Below are positions 33,125 to 41,326 of a DNA stretch of 64,000 nucleotides, piece after piece; the first letter of the stretch is position 1, and each line of letters begins with the position of its first letter. The stretch lies in the NCBI RefSeq assembly GCF_004028095.1, contig NZ_SBHM01000007.1:1674001-1738000 (forward strand), read 5' to 3'. A program made the position numbers and the translations under genes. The stretch is from Paenarthrobacter ureafaciens (lineage in GTDB: Bacteria; Actinomycetota; Actinomycetes; Actinomycetales; Micrococcaceae). Under the pieces are notes generated by a model. The model saw only the letters and a list, made by a program, of their open reading frames with translations, did no database searches and was not told where the DNA came from.

Positions 33125-35974
33125 ATGGACGGTGAAGCGGCGGAAGGGCCGCAGCAGGGCGGGCAAACCGGGAAGGCTTCAACAGCCGGGTACGGTTTCA
33201 TCCTTCCGTTGGACCGGATTCGTTCAGGCATGCTGGCGGAGGTTGGCGGCAAGGCCGCCAACCTTGGTGAAATGGCCACCGCCGGTTTGCCGGTGCCGCC
33301 CGGATTTTGCCTGACGACGGCGGCCTACCGCCGGGCGCTTGACGGCGCAGCGTTGGGTGAGGTGCTGGCTGCCCTGGACGGGACCGACGTCGTTGATTCT
33401 TCCCTTGATGCCCTGGCGGCCCGTGCCCGCTCCGTAGTGCTGGCTGCCGGTGTTCCTCCAGAGGTGGCCGAAGAAGTCCGCACGGCGTACAACAGGCTGG
33501 GCCCGGATGTCCCGGTTGCTGTCCGGTCCTCGGCCACGGCGGAAGACCTGCCTTTTGCGAGCTTTGCCGGCCAGCAGGACACTTTCCTGAATGTGGTTGG
33601 CGTGGATGCCGTGCTGGACGCAGTGAGCCGGTGCTGGGCTTCCCTGTGGACTGACCGGGCGGCGAGTTACAGGACTGCACACGGGATCCGGCATTCGACG
33701 GTGGCGCTCGCCGTTGTAGTGCAGCAGATGATCGACGCCGCCACCGCCGGCGTCATGTTCACGGCCAACCCGCTGACCGGGCGTCGGCAGGAGGCGGTCA
33801 TCGATGCGAGTCCCGGCCTGGGCGAAGCAGTGGTCTCCGGCGCGGTGAATCCCGACCAGTACGTGGTGGATATCCGGAGCCTCCAGATCCTGACGCGCAC
33901 CATCGGTGACCGTAGAGTCGAGATCCGGCCCCTGCCCGGTGGCGGGACTGAACGGGTTGAACACTCCGGACAGCTTGGAAAGACCGGGCTTGACGCTGCG
34001 GCGATCGGGACTGACGGCGAAGTTTCGCGGGTGGAACCTTGCCTCACGGACCACCAGATCCGGGCGCTCGCGGCCTTGGGCGACCGCGTGGAACAACACT
34101 ACGCAGCTCCGCAGGACACCGAGTGGGCCATGGACCGGGACGGGAAGCTGTGGTTGACGCAGGCGCGGCCCATCACCACCCTGTACCCGCGACCAACAAG
34201 GACGCCGTCTTCCGGGGGCGAGCATGCGTTCTTGAACTTCAGCCTGGCCCAGGGCCTCACCCGGCCCCTGACGCCCATGGGGCTGGCGGGAATCAGGCTG
34301 ATTGCTTCCTGCGTCGCCCGCCGGGCCGGCTTTGACGTGCCGGACCCGCGCACGGGCCCTTCGCCGTACTACGAGGCTGGCCAGCGGATCTTCTTCGACA
34401 TCACTTCAGTGCTTCGGAGCAGGGTGGGCAGGGCCCTTGCGCCCAGGATTTTCGACATTATGGAGGCCCGGTCCGCCGCTTTGATCCGGCGCCTCAGCGA
34501 AGACCCCCGATTCGCCATGACCAACAAGACTCCTTTCAAGCTGATCCGCCATGTGGCTCCTGTTGCAGCGAGATACCGGGTGCCGGAAACGGTCCTTCGG
34601 GGTCTGTTCAGGCCCGCAGCGGCCATGAGGCAACTGGATAAGGTCAGCCAAGACTTGAAGGACGCCTTCGATCTTCCCGTCTCCGCCACGAGCCATCAGA
34701 GGTTGCAGCATGTGGAGCGAATCCTCGGAGAGCGGATTTTTGCCACAGTTCCCCAGGTCCTGCCCCTTCCGGCACTTGGCTTTGCCCTGCTGGCACTGGT
34801 CCGGAAATTGCTGGGTCCCGACGTTTCCTACGACGAACTTCAAACAGTTATTCGTGGCCTGCCCCATAACGTCACCACCGAGATGGACCTTGCGCTCTGG
34901 GAGTTGGCGAGCAAGATCGGACAGGACCCGGAAGCAGTTGAGTTCTTCGTTTCCCGTGGCGCCGCAGAACTGGCGGAGGCCTACAAGGCAGGTGGGCTTC
35001 CGGCACGTCCGCAAGCCGGTCTTGAGAGGTTCCTTGCCGAATACGGGGACCGGGCCGTCGCGGAGATAGACATCGGGATGCCGCGCTGGTCGGAGGAACC
35101 CACCCACATTCTTGGAGTTCTTGGGAACTACTTGCGGCTTGGGCAGGGCGGCGGTGCTCCCGGGGCCGGAGGTTCTCCACGGCAGCCGGAACCCACGCCG
35201 CAACCCGACCCGCCCCGGCAGTTTGAAAATGCCGCCACCGAAGCCGAAGACCAGGTTGCACGCCTGGTGGCCCGTGGCAGGACCAAGAGCGCCCTTCACG
35301 CCGCGGTGATCCGCTTCGCCCTCGATCGCACGCGCCGCTACGCGGGCCTGCGGGAATTGCCCAAATACAACCTGGTCCTTGGTCTGGCCGAGGTGCGGAG
35401 GCACATGGTGCGGATCGGCCGGGAACTGGCAGAAGCAGGGCGTTTGGACGAGGCCGATGACGTCTTCTTCCTGGACTTCGAGGACGTGGAACTCGCCTTG
35501 GCCGGAACCCGCTTCCAGCCGGTGGTGGCGGAACGCCGCCAGGATTACGACCGTGAGCTGCAGCGCCGCCACATCCCGCGGATGCTGCTCTCGGACGGAA
35601 CAGAACCCGAAGCCGTGGTCGATCCCGGAGCCAAAGAGCCAGCGGCCAACGCGTCCGCGGGAGTACTCACCGGCAGTGCGGCATCGACCGGGACAGTGAC
35701 GGGGCTGGCGAGGGTGGTCATGGACCCGGTAGGAGCCCACCTGGAGCCCGGCGAAATCCTGGTGGCGCCTTCAACCGATCCGGGCTGGACGCCGCTCTTC
35801 CTGACGGCAGGAGGCCTGGTCATGGAAATGGGCGGTCCCAACTCGCACGGGGCCGTGGTTGCGCGCGAGTACGGGATTCCCGCCGTCGTGGGCGTCCCCG
35901 ATGCCACCGTGCGGATCGCAACCGGCCAGCGCATCACGGTAGACGGCGCCTCCGGAACGGTAACGCCCGCCTGA
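33125..35974 (+). CDS. PEP-utilising enzyme, rifampicin phosphotransferase / PEP synthase-like
   Basis: A 949-residue protein with the three-part architecture of PEP synthases and rifampicin phosphotransferases. The N-terminal ATP-grasp region has GGKAANLGEMATAGLPVPPGF, VRSSATAEDLPFASFAGQQDTFLNV and GVMFTANPLTGRRQE. The middle region, from about residue 360, lacks the PEP-synthase barrel pattern and resembles the Rph substrate domain. The C-terminal swivelling His domain has the phosphorylatable His in MEMGGPNSHGAVVAREYGIPAVVGV. A Gly/Pro/Gln-rich insert at about residues 675-700 makes it longer than known Rph proteins (about 870). The true acceptor is unknown. It is probably co-transcribed with the universal stress gene. 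Confidence 0.85.
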   Translation: MDGEAAEGPQQGGQTGKASTAGYGFILPLDRIRSGMLAEVGGKAANLGEMATAGLPVPPGFCLTTAAYRRALDGAALGEVLAALDGTDVVDSSLDALAARARSVVLAAGVPPEVAEEVRTAYNRLGPDVPVAVRSSATAEDLPFASFAGQQDTFLNVVGVDAVLDAVSRCWASLWTDRAASYRTAHGIRHSTVALAVVVQQMIDAATAGVMFTANPLTGRRQEAVIDASPGLGEAVVSGAVNPDQYVVDIRSLQILTRTIGDRRVEIRPLPGGGTERVEHSGQLGKTGLDAAAIGTDGEVSRVEPCLTDHQIRALAALGDRVEQHYAAPQDTEWAMDRDGKLWLTQARPITTLYPRPTRTPSSGGEHAFLNFSLAQGLTRPLTPMGLAGIRLIASCVARRAGFDVPDPRTGPSPYYEAGQRIFFDITSVLRSRVGRALAPRIFDIMEARSAALIRRLSEDPRFAMTNKTPFKLIRHVAPVAARYRVPETVLRGLFRPAAAMRQLDKVSQDLKDAFDLPVSATSHQRLQHVERILGERIFATVPQVLPLPALGFALLALVRKLLGPDVSYDELQTVIRGLPHNVTTEMDLALWELASKIGQDPEAVEFFVSRGAAELAEAYKAGGLPARPQAGLERFLAEYGDRAVAEIDIGMPRWSEEPTHILGVLGNYLRLGQGGGAPGAGGSPRQPEPTPQPDPPRQFENAATEAEDQVARLVARGRTKSALHAAVIRFALDRTRRYAGLRELPKYNLVLGLAEVRRHMVRIGRELAEAGRLDEADDVFFLDFEDVELALAGTRFQPVVAERRQDYDRELQRRHIPRMLLSDGTEPEAVVDPGAKEPAANASAGVLTGSAASTGTVTGLARVVMDPVGAHLEPGEILVAPSTDPGWTPLFLTAGGLVMEMGGPNSHGAVVAREYGIPAVVGVPDATVRIATGQRITVDGASGTVTPA

Positions 35975-36013
35975 ACAGGCACTTCAAAGCCCGGCACGGC
36001 ACAGCGAATGCAG

Positions 36014-36934
36014 CTATGCGTGCTGGTGGGATTCGTGCTCCGAGTGGCTCACCGGTTCAAGCTGGAAGGTGCAGTGCTCGGTATCGAAATGACTCCCCAG
36101 GCAGGACCCCAGTTGGTCAAGGATGCTGTCCGCGCCGGCGGCGTTGAGAAGTTCGTCTTCCACCACCACGTGGGCCGAGAACACCGGCACTCCCGAGGTA
36201 ATGGTCCAAATATGGATGTCGTGGGCCTCCACCACTCCGTCCACGGCCAGGATGTGCTCGCGGATCATGTTGACGTCCACTCCCTTGGGGGTGGCTTCAA
36301 GCAGCACGTCCACTACGTCGCGGAGGAGGTGCCAGGCGCGGGGGATGATCATGACCGCGATCAGCATGGAGGCGATGGGGTCCGCAGCGCTGAAGCCCGT
36401 GGTCATGATGACGACGGCGGCCACAATGACGGCGATCGAGCCGAGGAGGTCGCCCAGGACTTCCAGGTAGGCGCCGCGTACGTTGAGGCTTTCCTTCTGC
36501 GCGCCTTGGAGGATCAACAGTGAGACGAGGTTGGCTGCGGCACCCAGAATTGCGGCCCACAGCATGATGTCGGTGTGGATCTCCGGGGTTTCGCCGAACC
36601 TGCGGATGGCCTCGATCATGATCACCACCGCGATGACAATCAGGACCAGGGCATTGGCCAGGGCGGCAAGCACTTCGGCCCGTTGGTAGCCGTAGGTGCG
36701 TTGATCGCTGGCGGGGCGCGTCGCGATCCAGGCCGCCATGAGCGCGATGAACACGCCGGCGGCATCGGAGAGCATGTGTCCGGCGTCGGCCAGCAGCGCA
36801 AGGGAACCGGAGATAATGGCGCCGACCACCTGGATACCCACCACGCCCAGGGTGATGCCCAGGACGGCTATGAGTCTCTTGCGATGCCTGCCGGTTGCAG
36901 TGAGTCCGTGCGAGTGGTTGTGGTCGTGCCCCAT
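36014..36934 (-). CDS. Cation diffusion facilitator (CDF) family metal exporter
   Basis: A 306-residue six-helix CDF transporter of the CzcD/ZitB type, expected to export Zn2+ or related divalent ions in exchange for protons. Helix 2 carries the metal-site motif LLADAGHMLSDAAGVFIA (HxxxD), and helix 5 TTGFSAADPIASMLIAVMII provides the second pair. The C-terminal cytoplasmic domain has VVEAHDIHIWTITSGVPVFSAHVVVED. Both termini are histidine-rich (MGHDHNHSHG and HSEHESHQHA), typical of metal-binding tails. It follows the zincin gene at 10 bp on the same strand and may be cotranscribed with it. Confidence 0.93.
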   Translation of the reverse strand: MGHDHNHSHGLTATGRHRKRLIAVLGITLGVVGIQVVGAIISGSLALLADAGHMLSDAAGVFIALMAAWIATRPASDQRTYGYQRAEVLAALANALVLIVIAVVIMIEAIRRFGETPEIHTDIMLWAAILGAAANLVSLLILQGAQKESLNVRGAYLEVLGDLLGSIAVIVAAVVIMTTGFSAADPIASMLIAVMIIPRAWHLLRDVVDVLLEATPKGVDVNMIREHILAVDGVVEAHDIHIWTITSGVPVFSAHVVVEDELLNAAGADSILDQLGSCLGSHFDTEHCTFQLEPVSHSEHESHQHA

Positions 36935-36944
36935 GCTTCTAAGG

Positions 36945-37394
36945 CTAGCCCCAGCCGAGTTCGTGCAGGCGGTCGTCGTCGATGCCGAAGTGGTGGGCGA
37001 TCTCGTGTACCACCGTGATGGCCACTTCCTCGATGACTTCGTCGCGGGTGGTGCAGATGTCCAGGATGGGCTGGCGGAAGATGGTGATGCGGTCCGGGAG
37101 CGAACCCGCCTCCCACCATGAATCGCGTTCCGTCAGCGGGACGCCCTCGTAGAGGCCCAGCAGTACCGTGTCCGGGTCTTCGCCGGGGCGCGGAACGTAG
37201 GTGTCCTCAATGAAGACGGCCACGTTGTCCATGGCGCTGGCTGCCTTGGGCGGGATCATGTGCAAAGCATCTTCGACGGCGGCCTCGAACTCCTCCGGCG
37301 TCATCCGGAAGGGGGCGGCCCGGCCCCGCAACGGGGACGAAGGAAGGTCGCCGTCAGGGATGATAGGCAGGCCTGGAGGAAGATTTGCGGGCAT
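36945..37394 (-). CDS. Metallopeptidase family protein (zincin_1, DUF1025)
   Basis: A 149-residue protein of the minimal zincin family found widely in actinobacteria. The zinc site is near the C-terminus in VVHEIAHHFGIDDDRLHELGWG (HExxH plus a downstream Asp). The family block MTPEEFEAAVEDALHMIPP opens the domain, and DPDTVLLGLYEGVPLTERD lies in the middle. There is no signal peptide. The start at MPANLPPGLP is chosen over 75 upstream in-frame residues that run through the divergent promoter. Proteolytic activity in this family is not well documented. Confidence 0.88.
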   Translation of the reverse strand: MPANLPPGLPIIPDGDLPSSPLRGRAAPFRMTPEEFEAAVEDALHMIPPKAASAMDNVAVFIEDTYVPRPGEDPDTVLLGLYEGVPLTERDSWWEAGSLPDRITIFRQPILDICTTRDEVIEEVAITVVHEIAHHFGIDDDRLHELGWG

Positions 37395-37422
37395 GTTCCG
37401 ACTGTAACGCCCGCGTGCGGCA

Positions 37423-37451
37423 TTGACGCGGGGTGTGATGAGAGTTACTGT
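37423..37451 (+). promoter_or_regulatory. Sigma-70-like promoter of the LacI-fructokinase operon
   Basis: A -35 box TTGACG and -10 box TACTGT are separated by 17 bases, about 70 bp before the regulator start codon. The palindrome at 37464 lies just downstream, where a repressor would block initiation. Confidence 0.5.
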
Positions 37452-37463
37452 TTTCGAGGCCCG

Positions 37464-37477
37464 GTTATGCGTATAAC
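37464..37477. promoter_or_regulatory. Probable LacI-family operator
   Basis: GTTATGCGTATAAC has 5-bp mirror arms around a GCGT centre, similar to the CG-centred palindromes bound by LacI/GalR repressors. It lies immediately after the predicted -10 box and 45 bp before the LacI-type gene, suggesting autoregulation of the regulator-kinase operon. Confidence 0.5.
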
Positions 37478-37521
37478 TGAACCCCTGAATCAAGCCGGAG
37501 CCGCACGACAGACAGGCTTCC

Positions 37522-38592
37522 ATGACCCGGCCCGGCACCAGCGGCAAGTCCGGCCCCACGATGCACCACGTGGCGGCCGCTGCGGGCGTTTCCCAAGCCA
37601 CGGTATCGCTGGTCCTCAACGACGTGGGGGGAGCCAGGGTCTCGGAGGAAACCCGGCGGCGCGTCCATCAGGCCGCCAAGGAGCTGGGGTACCGCACCAA
37701 CGCCCACGCGAAGGTTCTCCGCGAAGGCGTTGCTGAAATGATCGGTTTCGTGGGGGACCACGTGGCCACCGCACCTTTTGCCGGGAAGATCATCGAAGGC
37801 GCACAAGCCCGGGCATGGGAGGCCGGGATGTTGCTGCTCACGGTGAACACGGGCGGAGACCGCGGGCTGGAGGCTGCGTCCCTCGAAGCCATGCTCTCGC
37901 ACAAAGTGGCCGGGGTGGTCTACGCCTCGATGTATCACCGGAAGGTGGATGTTCCGGACGTCCTGGGTGAGCTGCCCGCCGTCGTGCTTAACGCGCAGGA
38001 CCGCAGCGGCGCCTTCGCGAGCATCGCGCCGTCGGAGGTGCTCGGCGGGTACACCGCCACCCGGACCCTCATCCGGGCAGGGCACCGAAGGATCGGTTTC
38101 ATCAACATCGGTGCGGTGGAGGACGGACTGCCTGCCGTCGTCGGGCGGCTTGAAGGCTACCGGAAGGCGCTCGCAGAGGCGGGTATTGCATACGACGGCG
38201 GACTGCACCTCGCGGGGGACGGCGACGAAGCCGGCGGTTACCGGAGGACGCTTGAGCTGATGGCCGGGGATCGCCCGCCCACAGCGATTTTCTGCGGTAA
38301 TGACCGCACGGCGTGGGGCGCCTACCAGGCGCTGGCGTCGAAAGGGCTGGCCGTTCCGGATGACGTGTCCGTGGTCGGCTTCGACAACCAGGAGTCACTC
38401 GCACCCCATCTGCGGCCCGGCCTGACTACCTTGGAACTGCCCTTCATTGACATGGGAAGGCGTGCCGTGGAGTTGATCCTTGCCGGTACGCCAACCCCGG
38501 GCCACACTGAATTGTTCGAATGTCCCCTTGTTGAACGTCATTCCGTGGCCGCACCTCCACACCTCCCCAACCAACGAACAGGAACCGCATGA
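37522..38592 (+). CDS. LacI family transcriptional regulator (sugar operon)
   Basis: A 356-residue LacI/GalR regulator. The helix-turn-helix at residues 14-60 reads TMHHVAAAAGVSQATVSLVLN, followed by a hinge helix (ETRRRVHQAAKELGYRTNAHAKVLREG). The effector domain includes GHRRIGFINIG, FCGNDRTAWGAYQAL and the VPDDVSVVGFDNQE motif. Its stop overlaps the start of the kinase gene by four bases (ATGA), so the two are translationally coupled. It probably represses its own operon through the palindrome at 37464, with a hexose or hexose phosphate as inducer; the sugar is inferred only from the kinase. Confidence 0.92.
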   Translation: MTRPGTSGKSGPTMHHVAAAAGVSQATVSLVLNDVGGARVSEETRRRVHQAAKELGYRTNAHAKVLREGVAEMIGFVGDHVATAPFAGKIIEGAQARAWEAGMLLLTVNTGGDRGLEAASLEAMLSHKVAGVVYASMYHRKVDVPDVLGELPAVVLNAQDRSGAFASIAPSEVLGGYTATRTLIRAGHRRIGFINIGAVEDGLPAVVGRLEGYRKALAEAGIAYDGGLHLAGDGDEAGGYRRTLELMAGDRPPTAIFCGNDRTAWGAYQALASKGLAVPDDVSVVGFDNQESLAPHLRPGLTTLELPFIDMGRRAVELILAGTPTPGHTELFECPLVERHSVAAPPHLPNQRTGTA

Positions 38593-39512
38593 CCGCCACC
38601 CCCTCCCTCGCACCCGAACCCCTCGACGTCGTCGTGGTGGGTGAGGCGCTGATCGACATCGTGCAGTCTCCGGATGGGCAGATCGAGTATCCGGGCGGTT
38701 CACCTGCCAATGTGGCCTACGGCCTGGGGCGCCTGGACATCAAAGCCGGCCTGTTGACGGCGATCGGACGCGACGACCGCGGTGACGCCATCACCCAACA
38801 CCTCCAGAGCGCGGGGGTGGTTCTGCTTCCCGGTTCCAGGTCGTTGGGGAAGACGGCCACGGCTACGGCACAGATCGGCGACGACGGGTCCGCTGAGTAC
38901 ACCTTCGACATTGACTGGTCCTTGCCTCCCGTGGTGCTCCCTTACGCGCCCAGGATCCTGCACACCGGTTCCATCGCCACGTTCCTGCAGCCGGGAGCAA
39001 GCGTCGTGCGCGGCATGCTTGAACAGGCGCAGGGCGGATGCATGGTCACCTACGACCCCAACATCCGCCGCGACCTCCTGGGCAGCCACCACGAGGCCCT
39101 CTCCCTCTTTGAGGAACTGGTGCCGTTGACCGACGTCGTCAAGATGAGTGAAGACGATGCCCGCTGGCTGTATCCGGGCAAGGACCTGGCGGGAACGGCC
39201 CGCCACCTGCTGTCCCTGGGGACCGTGCTGGCCGTGGTGACGCAGGGGGCGAACGGATCCCTCATGGCCACGCGGGAGACCCAGCTGAATGTCCCGGCCA
39301 TCCCGTCCACGGTGGCCGACACGATCGGAGCGGGGGATTCGTACATGTCCGCGCTGATCCTGGGACTGCTCCTTCGGGGAAGCGATGGCCTGGCTCCGAC
39401 AGTGCTGGAGAGGATCGGCACCACCGCCTCCATGGCGGCATCCATCACTGTGGGCCGCTCCGGGGCGAACCCGCCCACGCACCGGGAACTGCTGGCCGGA
39501 ATGGCCCGCTGA
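38589..39512 (+). CDS. PfkB family carbohydrate kinase (fructokinase-like)
   Basis: A 307-residue ribokinase/PfkB-fold sugar kinase. The N-terminal signature is VVGEALIDIVQSPDGQIEYPGGSPANVAYGLGRL, the usual fructokinase pattern. The C-terminal signature is ADTIGAGDSYMSALILG with the catalytic base Asp250 in GAGD. It should phosphorylate fructose or another ketohexose with ATP in the cytoplasm. It is coupled to the upstream LacI regulator by an ATGA overlap. No transporter gene is in the operon, so sugar entry must depend on another locus. Confidence 0.9.
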   Translation: MTATPSLAPEPLDVVVVGEALIDIVQSPDGQIEYPGGSPANVAYGLGRLDIKAGLLTAIGRDDRGDAITQHLQSAGVVLLPGSRSLGKTATATAQIGDDGSAEYTFDIDWSLPPVVLPYAPRILHTGSIATFLQPGASVVRGMLEQAQGGCMVTYDPNIRRDLLGSHHEALSLFEELVPLTDVVKMSEDDARWLYPGKDLAGTARHLLSLGTVLAVVTQGANGSLMATRETQLNVPAIPSTVADTIGAGDSYMSALILGLLLRGSDGLAPTVLERIGTTASMAASITVGRSGANPPTHRELLAGMAR

Positions 39513-39526
39513 CTTTTCGCTGAAAC

Positions 39527-40528
39527 CTAACCTTTTACTGCGCGCGTCCTCGACTTGGACGCGCGCAGTACTGTTGTGCGCTCCGCCTTGGGGGTCCTGC
39601 GGGTCAGCGCTACGCCGAGCAGGCACACCACGCCGCCCAGCAAACCCCAGATCGTGGGCACTTCCTGCAGGACGGCCCAGGAAATAAGAATGGTGGTTCC
39701 CGGGACGAGGTACGTCGTGGCGGCCATCTTTCCGGCAGGAATCAAGGACAGCGCGTAAGCCCATGTGGTGAAGGCAATCGCCGTCGGGAAAACGCCGAGG
39801 TAGACCAGGCCCAACGTGGCTGCCATCGGCGCCAACTGAATTTCGCTGATGAGCTGGCCTGTCCAGGGCAGGCAGCACACGGCGCCAACCATGATGCCGA
39901 ACCAGGTGGCCTGACCCGCGGTAAACGTGCGCAGGACGGGTTTCTGCAGGATGGCGCTGACAGACGCGAGCACAGCGGCCAGCAGGCACAACAACACGCC
40001 GGCCACGTCCGCCGTCGACCGTTGCCCGGAGCCCAACGCGATCATCGCAACCCCGCCAAAGGCCACCGCGCTGCCGATCAGCAACCAGCGCGGAAAGCCT
40101 TCCTTCAGGATGAAGCCGGCCATGACCGCTATCAGGATCGGTGAGACGTTGATCAGCATGGCGCTGGTACCGGCGTCGAGCATGTGCTCGGCGGCGTTCA
40201 GCGCCACGTTGTAGCCGGCGAACCACATCACCCCGTAGGCTGCGATAGGCAGCCACTGGCGGCCTTTCGGCCACACCTTCAGCGTCGGCAGCACCACCAG
40301 TCCAAGCACGACGGCGGCAACGGCCAAGCGTCCCAACGTCAAGGAGCCGGGGGAGAAGCTGGGGCCGACCGCCCGGATGCCGACGAAAGCCGAAGCCCAC
40401 AGGACTACGGTGACCACGACGGCGGCTATGCCGGCTTTGCTGATGGTTGCCGCGGCGACCGGCGCGGGGATGCTGCGCTCCTGGTCGCCGGAGGGCTGGC
40501 CGGATCCGGCCGGGGTGGGGGTTGTCAT
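39527..40528 (-). CDS. EamA/DMT family transporter
   Basis: A 333-residue drug/metabolite transporter with ten hydrophobic helices arranged as two EamA domains. It opens GIAAVVVTVVLWASAFVGIRAVGPSFSPGSLTLGRLAVAAVVL and the second half has WFGIMVGAVCCLPWTGQLI through STYLVPGTTILISWAVLQEVPTIWGLLGGVVCLLGVALT-like segments. The first 25 residues are polar. The substrate is unknown. It is convergent with the kinase gene with only 14 bp between, and a GC-rich hairpin lies inside its last codons. Confidence 0.9.
   Translation of the reverse strand: MTTPTPAGSGQPSGDQERSIPAPVAAATISKAGIAAVVVTVVLWASAFVGIRAVGPSFSPGSLTLGRLAVAAVVLGLVVLPTLKVWPKGRQWLPIAAYGVMWFAGYNVALNAAEHMLDAGTSAMLINVSPILIAVMAGFILKEGFPRWLLIGSAVAFGGVAMIALGSGQRSTADVAGVLLCLLAAVLASVSAILQKPVLRTFTAGQATWFGIMVGAVCCLPWTGQLISEIQLAPMAATLGLVYLGVFPTAIAFTTWAYALSLIPAGKMAATTYLVPGTTILISWAVLQEVPTIWGLLGGVVCLLGVALTRRTPKAERTTVLRASKSRTRAVKG
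39536..39570. terminator. Hairpin within the 3' end of the EamA gene
   Basis: A perfect 14-bp stem, TACTGCGCGCGTCC / GGACGCGCGCAGTA, has a 7-base loop. It overlaps the last codons of the minus-strand transporter gene and follows the convergent kinase gene by 23 bp. It probably acts as a shared terminator, though no T-run adjoins it. Confidence 0.5.
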
Positions 40529-40761
40529 AGGGCAAATCTAGCGCGGCATCCGACCGTGGGGCTGGCGGATTTCGGACGCGTCAGAGCAAAAAACTGCCAA
40601 TGTCCTGTGCGCTGTTTTTGGACGTGTCCGAGGTCACGCTCCTCTCGATTTTGGATTATCGCCATCCATGCTCTAAGGTTTTAGAGTCCAGTTCGGACGA
40701 GCGAGAGCGGAAAAGAACGCATAAAGCGTTGTCTTCTGCTGCGAGTTCGAATTGAGTTCAG

Positions 40762-40834
40762 GCCCCCATCGTCTAGCGGCCTAGGACACCGCCCTTTCAC
40801 GGCGGCGGCACGGGTTCGAATCCCGTTGGGGGTA
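40762..40834 (+). tRNA. tRNA-Glu (anticodon TTC)
   Basis: The cloverleaf folds fully: acceptor GCCCCCA with TGGGGGT, anticodon stem CCGCC with GGCGG enclosing CTTTCAC, and T-arm ACGGG-TTCGAAT-CCCGT. The anticodon TTC reads Glu codons. CCA is not encoded. It is the first of three closely spaced tRNA genes on this strand. Confidence 0.97.
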
Positions 40835-40894
40835 CGCAAGGCAAGTGGTAAATCGGACTGAAAAAGTCTGGTAAGCTGGAAGCCTTGAAAAAAA

Positions 40895-40936
40895 CGCGGT
40901 AGAGATACTGCAAAGCGCGGTAGAGATACCGCAAAG
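40895..40936 (+). repeat. 21-bp tandem repeat in the tRNA spacer
   Basis: Two consecutive 21-bp units CGCGGTAGAGATACYGCAAAG differ at one base. The second unit contains the small perfect hairpin GCGGTA-GAGA-TACCGC. It ends three bases before tRNA-Asp and may affect processing of the tRNA precursor, or be a slippage product. Confidence 0.75.
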
Positions 40937-40939
40937 CAA

Positions 40940-41013
40940 GGCCCTGTAGCGCAGTTGGTTAGCGCGCCGCCCTGTCACGGCGGAGGTCGCGGGTTCAAGT
41001 CCCGTCAGGGTCG
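40940..41013 (+). tRNA. tRNA-Asp (anticodon GTC)
   Basis: The acceptor stem GGCCCTG pairs with CAGGGTC (one G-T). The anticodon arm CGCC-CTGTCAC-GGCG and T-arm CGGG-TTCAAGT-CCCG are intact. The anticodon GTC reads Asp codons. CCA is not encoded. Confidence 0.97.
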
Positions 41014-41061
41014 CTCTGAGCGCCGGAAGGAATTCCGGTTCTCAAGGTGACATGTCACCTA

Positions 41062-41137
41062 GGCTCTGTAGCTCAGTTGGTAGAGCGTTCGACTGAAAAT
41101 CGAAAGGTCACCGGATCGACGCCGGTCGGAGCCACCA
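41062..41137 (+). tRNA. tRNA-Phe (anticodon GAA)
   Basis: The acceptor stem GGCTCTG pairs with CGGAGCC. The D-arm GCTC-AGTTGGTA-GAGC, anticodon loop CTGAAAA with GAA, and T-arm CCGG-ATCGACG-CCGG are all present. A genomic CCA follows the discriminator A, unlike the two upstream tRNAs. Confidence 0.97.
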
Positions 41138-41140
41138 GCT

Positions 41141-41188
41141 AAACCCCGCATTTCCAGTCGTCAGGACTTTGGAAATAGCGGGGTTTTT
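41141..41188 (+). terminator. Intrinsic terminator after the tRNA cluster
   Basis: AAACCCCGC-A-TTTCCA pairs with TGGAAA-TA-GCGGGGTTT around a loop and runs into five T residues. It directly follows tRNA-Phe, marking the end of the tRNA transcription unit. Confidence 0.85.
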
Positions 41189-41326
41189 GCGTTGGGGAAT
41201 TTCGTTGCCGCATTGGCCCTATGTCTTATGGGCTACGGCAGCGGCGGTCCCGGCCTTTTGTTCCGGTGGCCGGGCGCCGCCGTCGAGCATTTCCCAGTCA
41301 GTTGTCCGCCGGTAACCCGCAGCCTG

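Noticed and set aside
38700..40535. 611-codon minus-strand frame spanning the fructokinase and EamA genes
   Set aside because: It crosses two real genes in other frames, and its translated product has no protein-like pattern.
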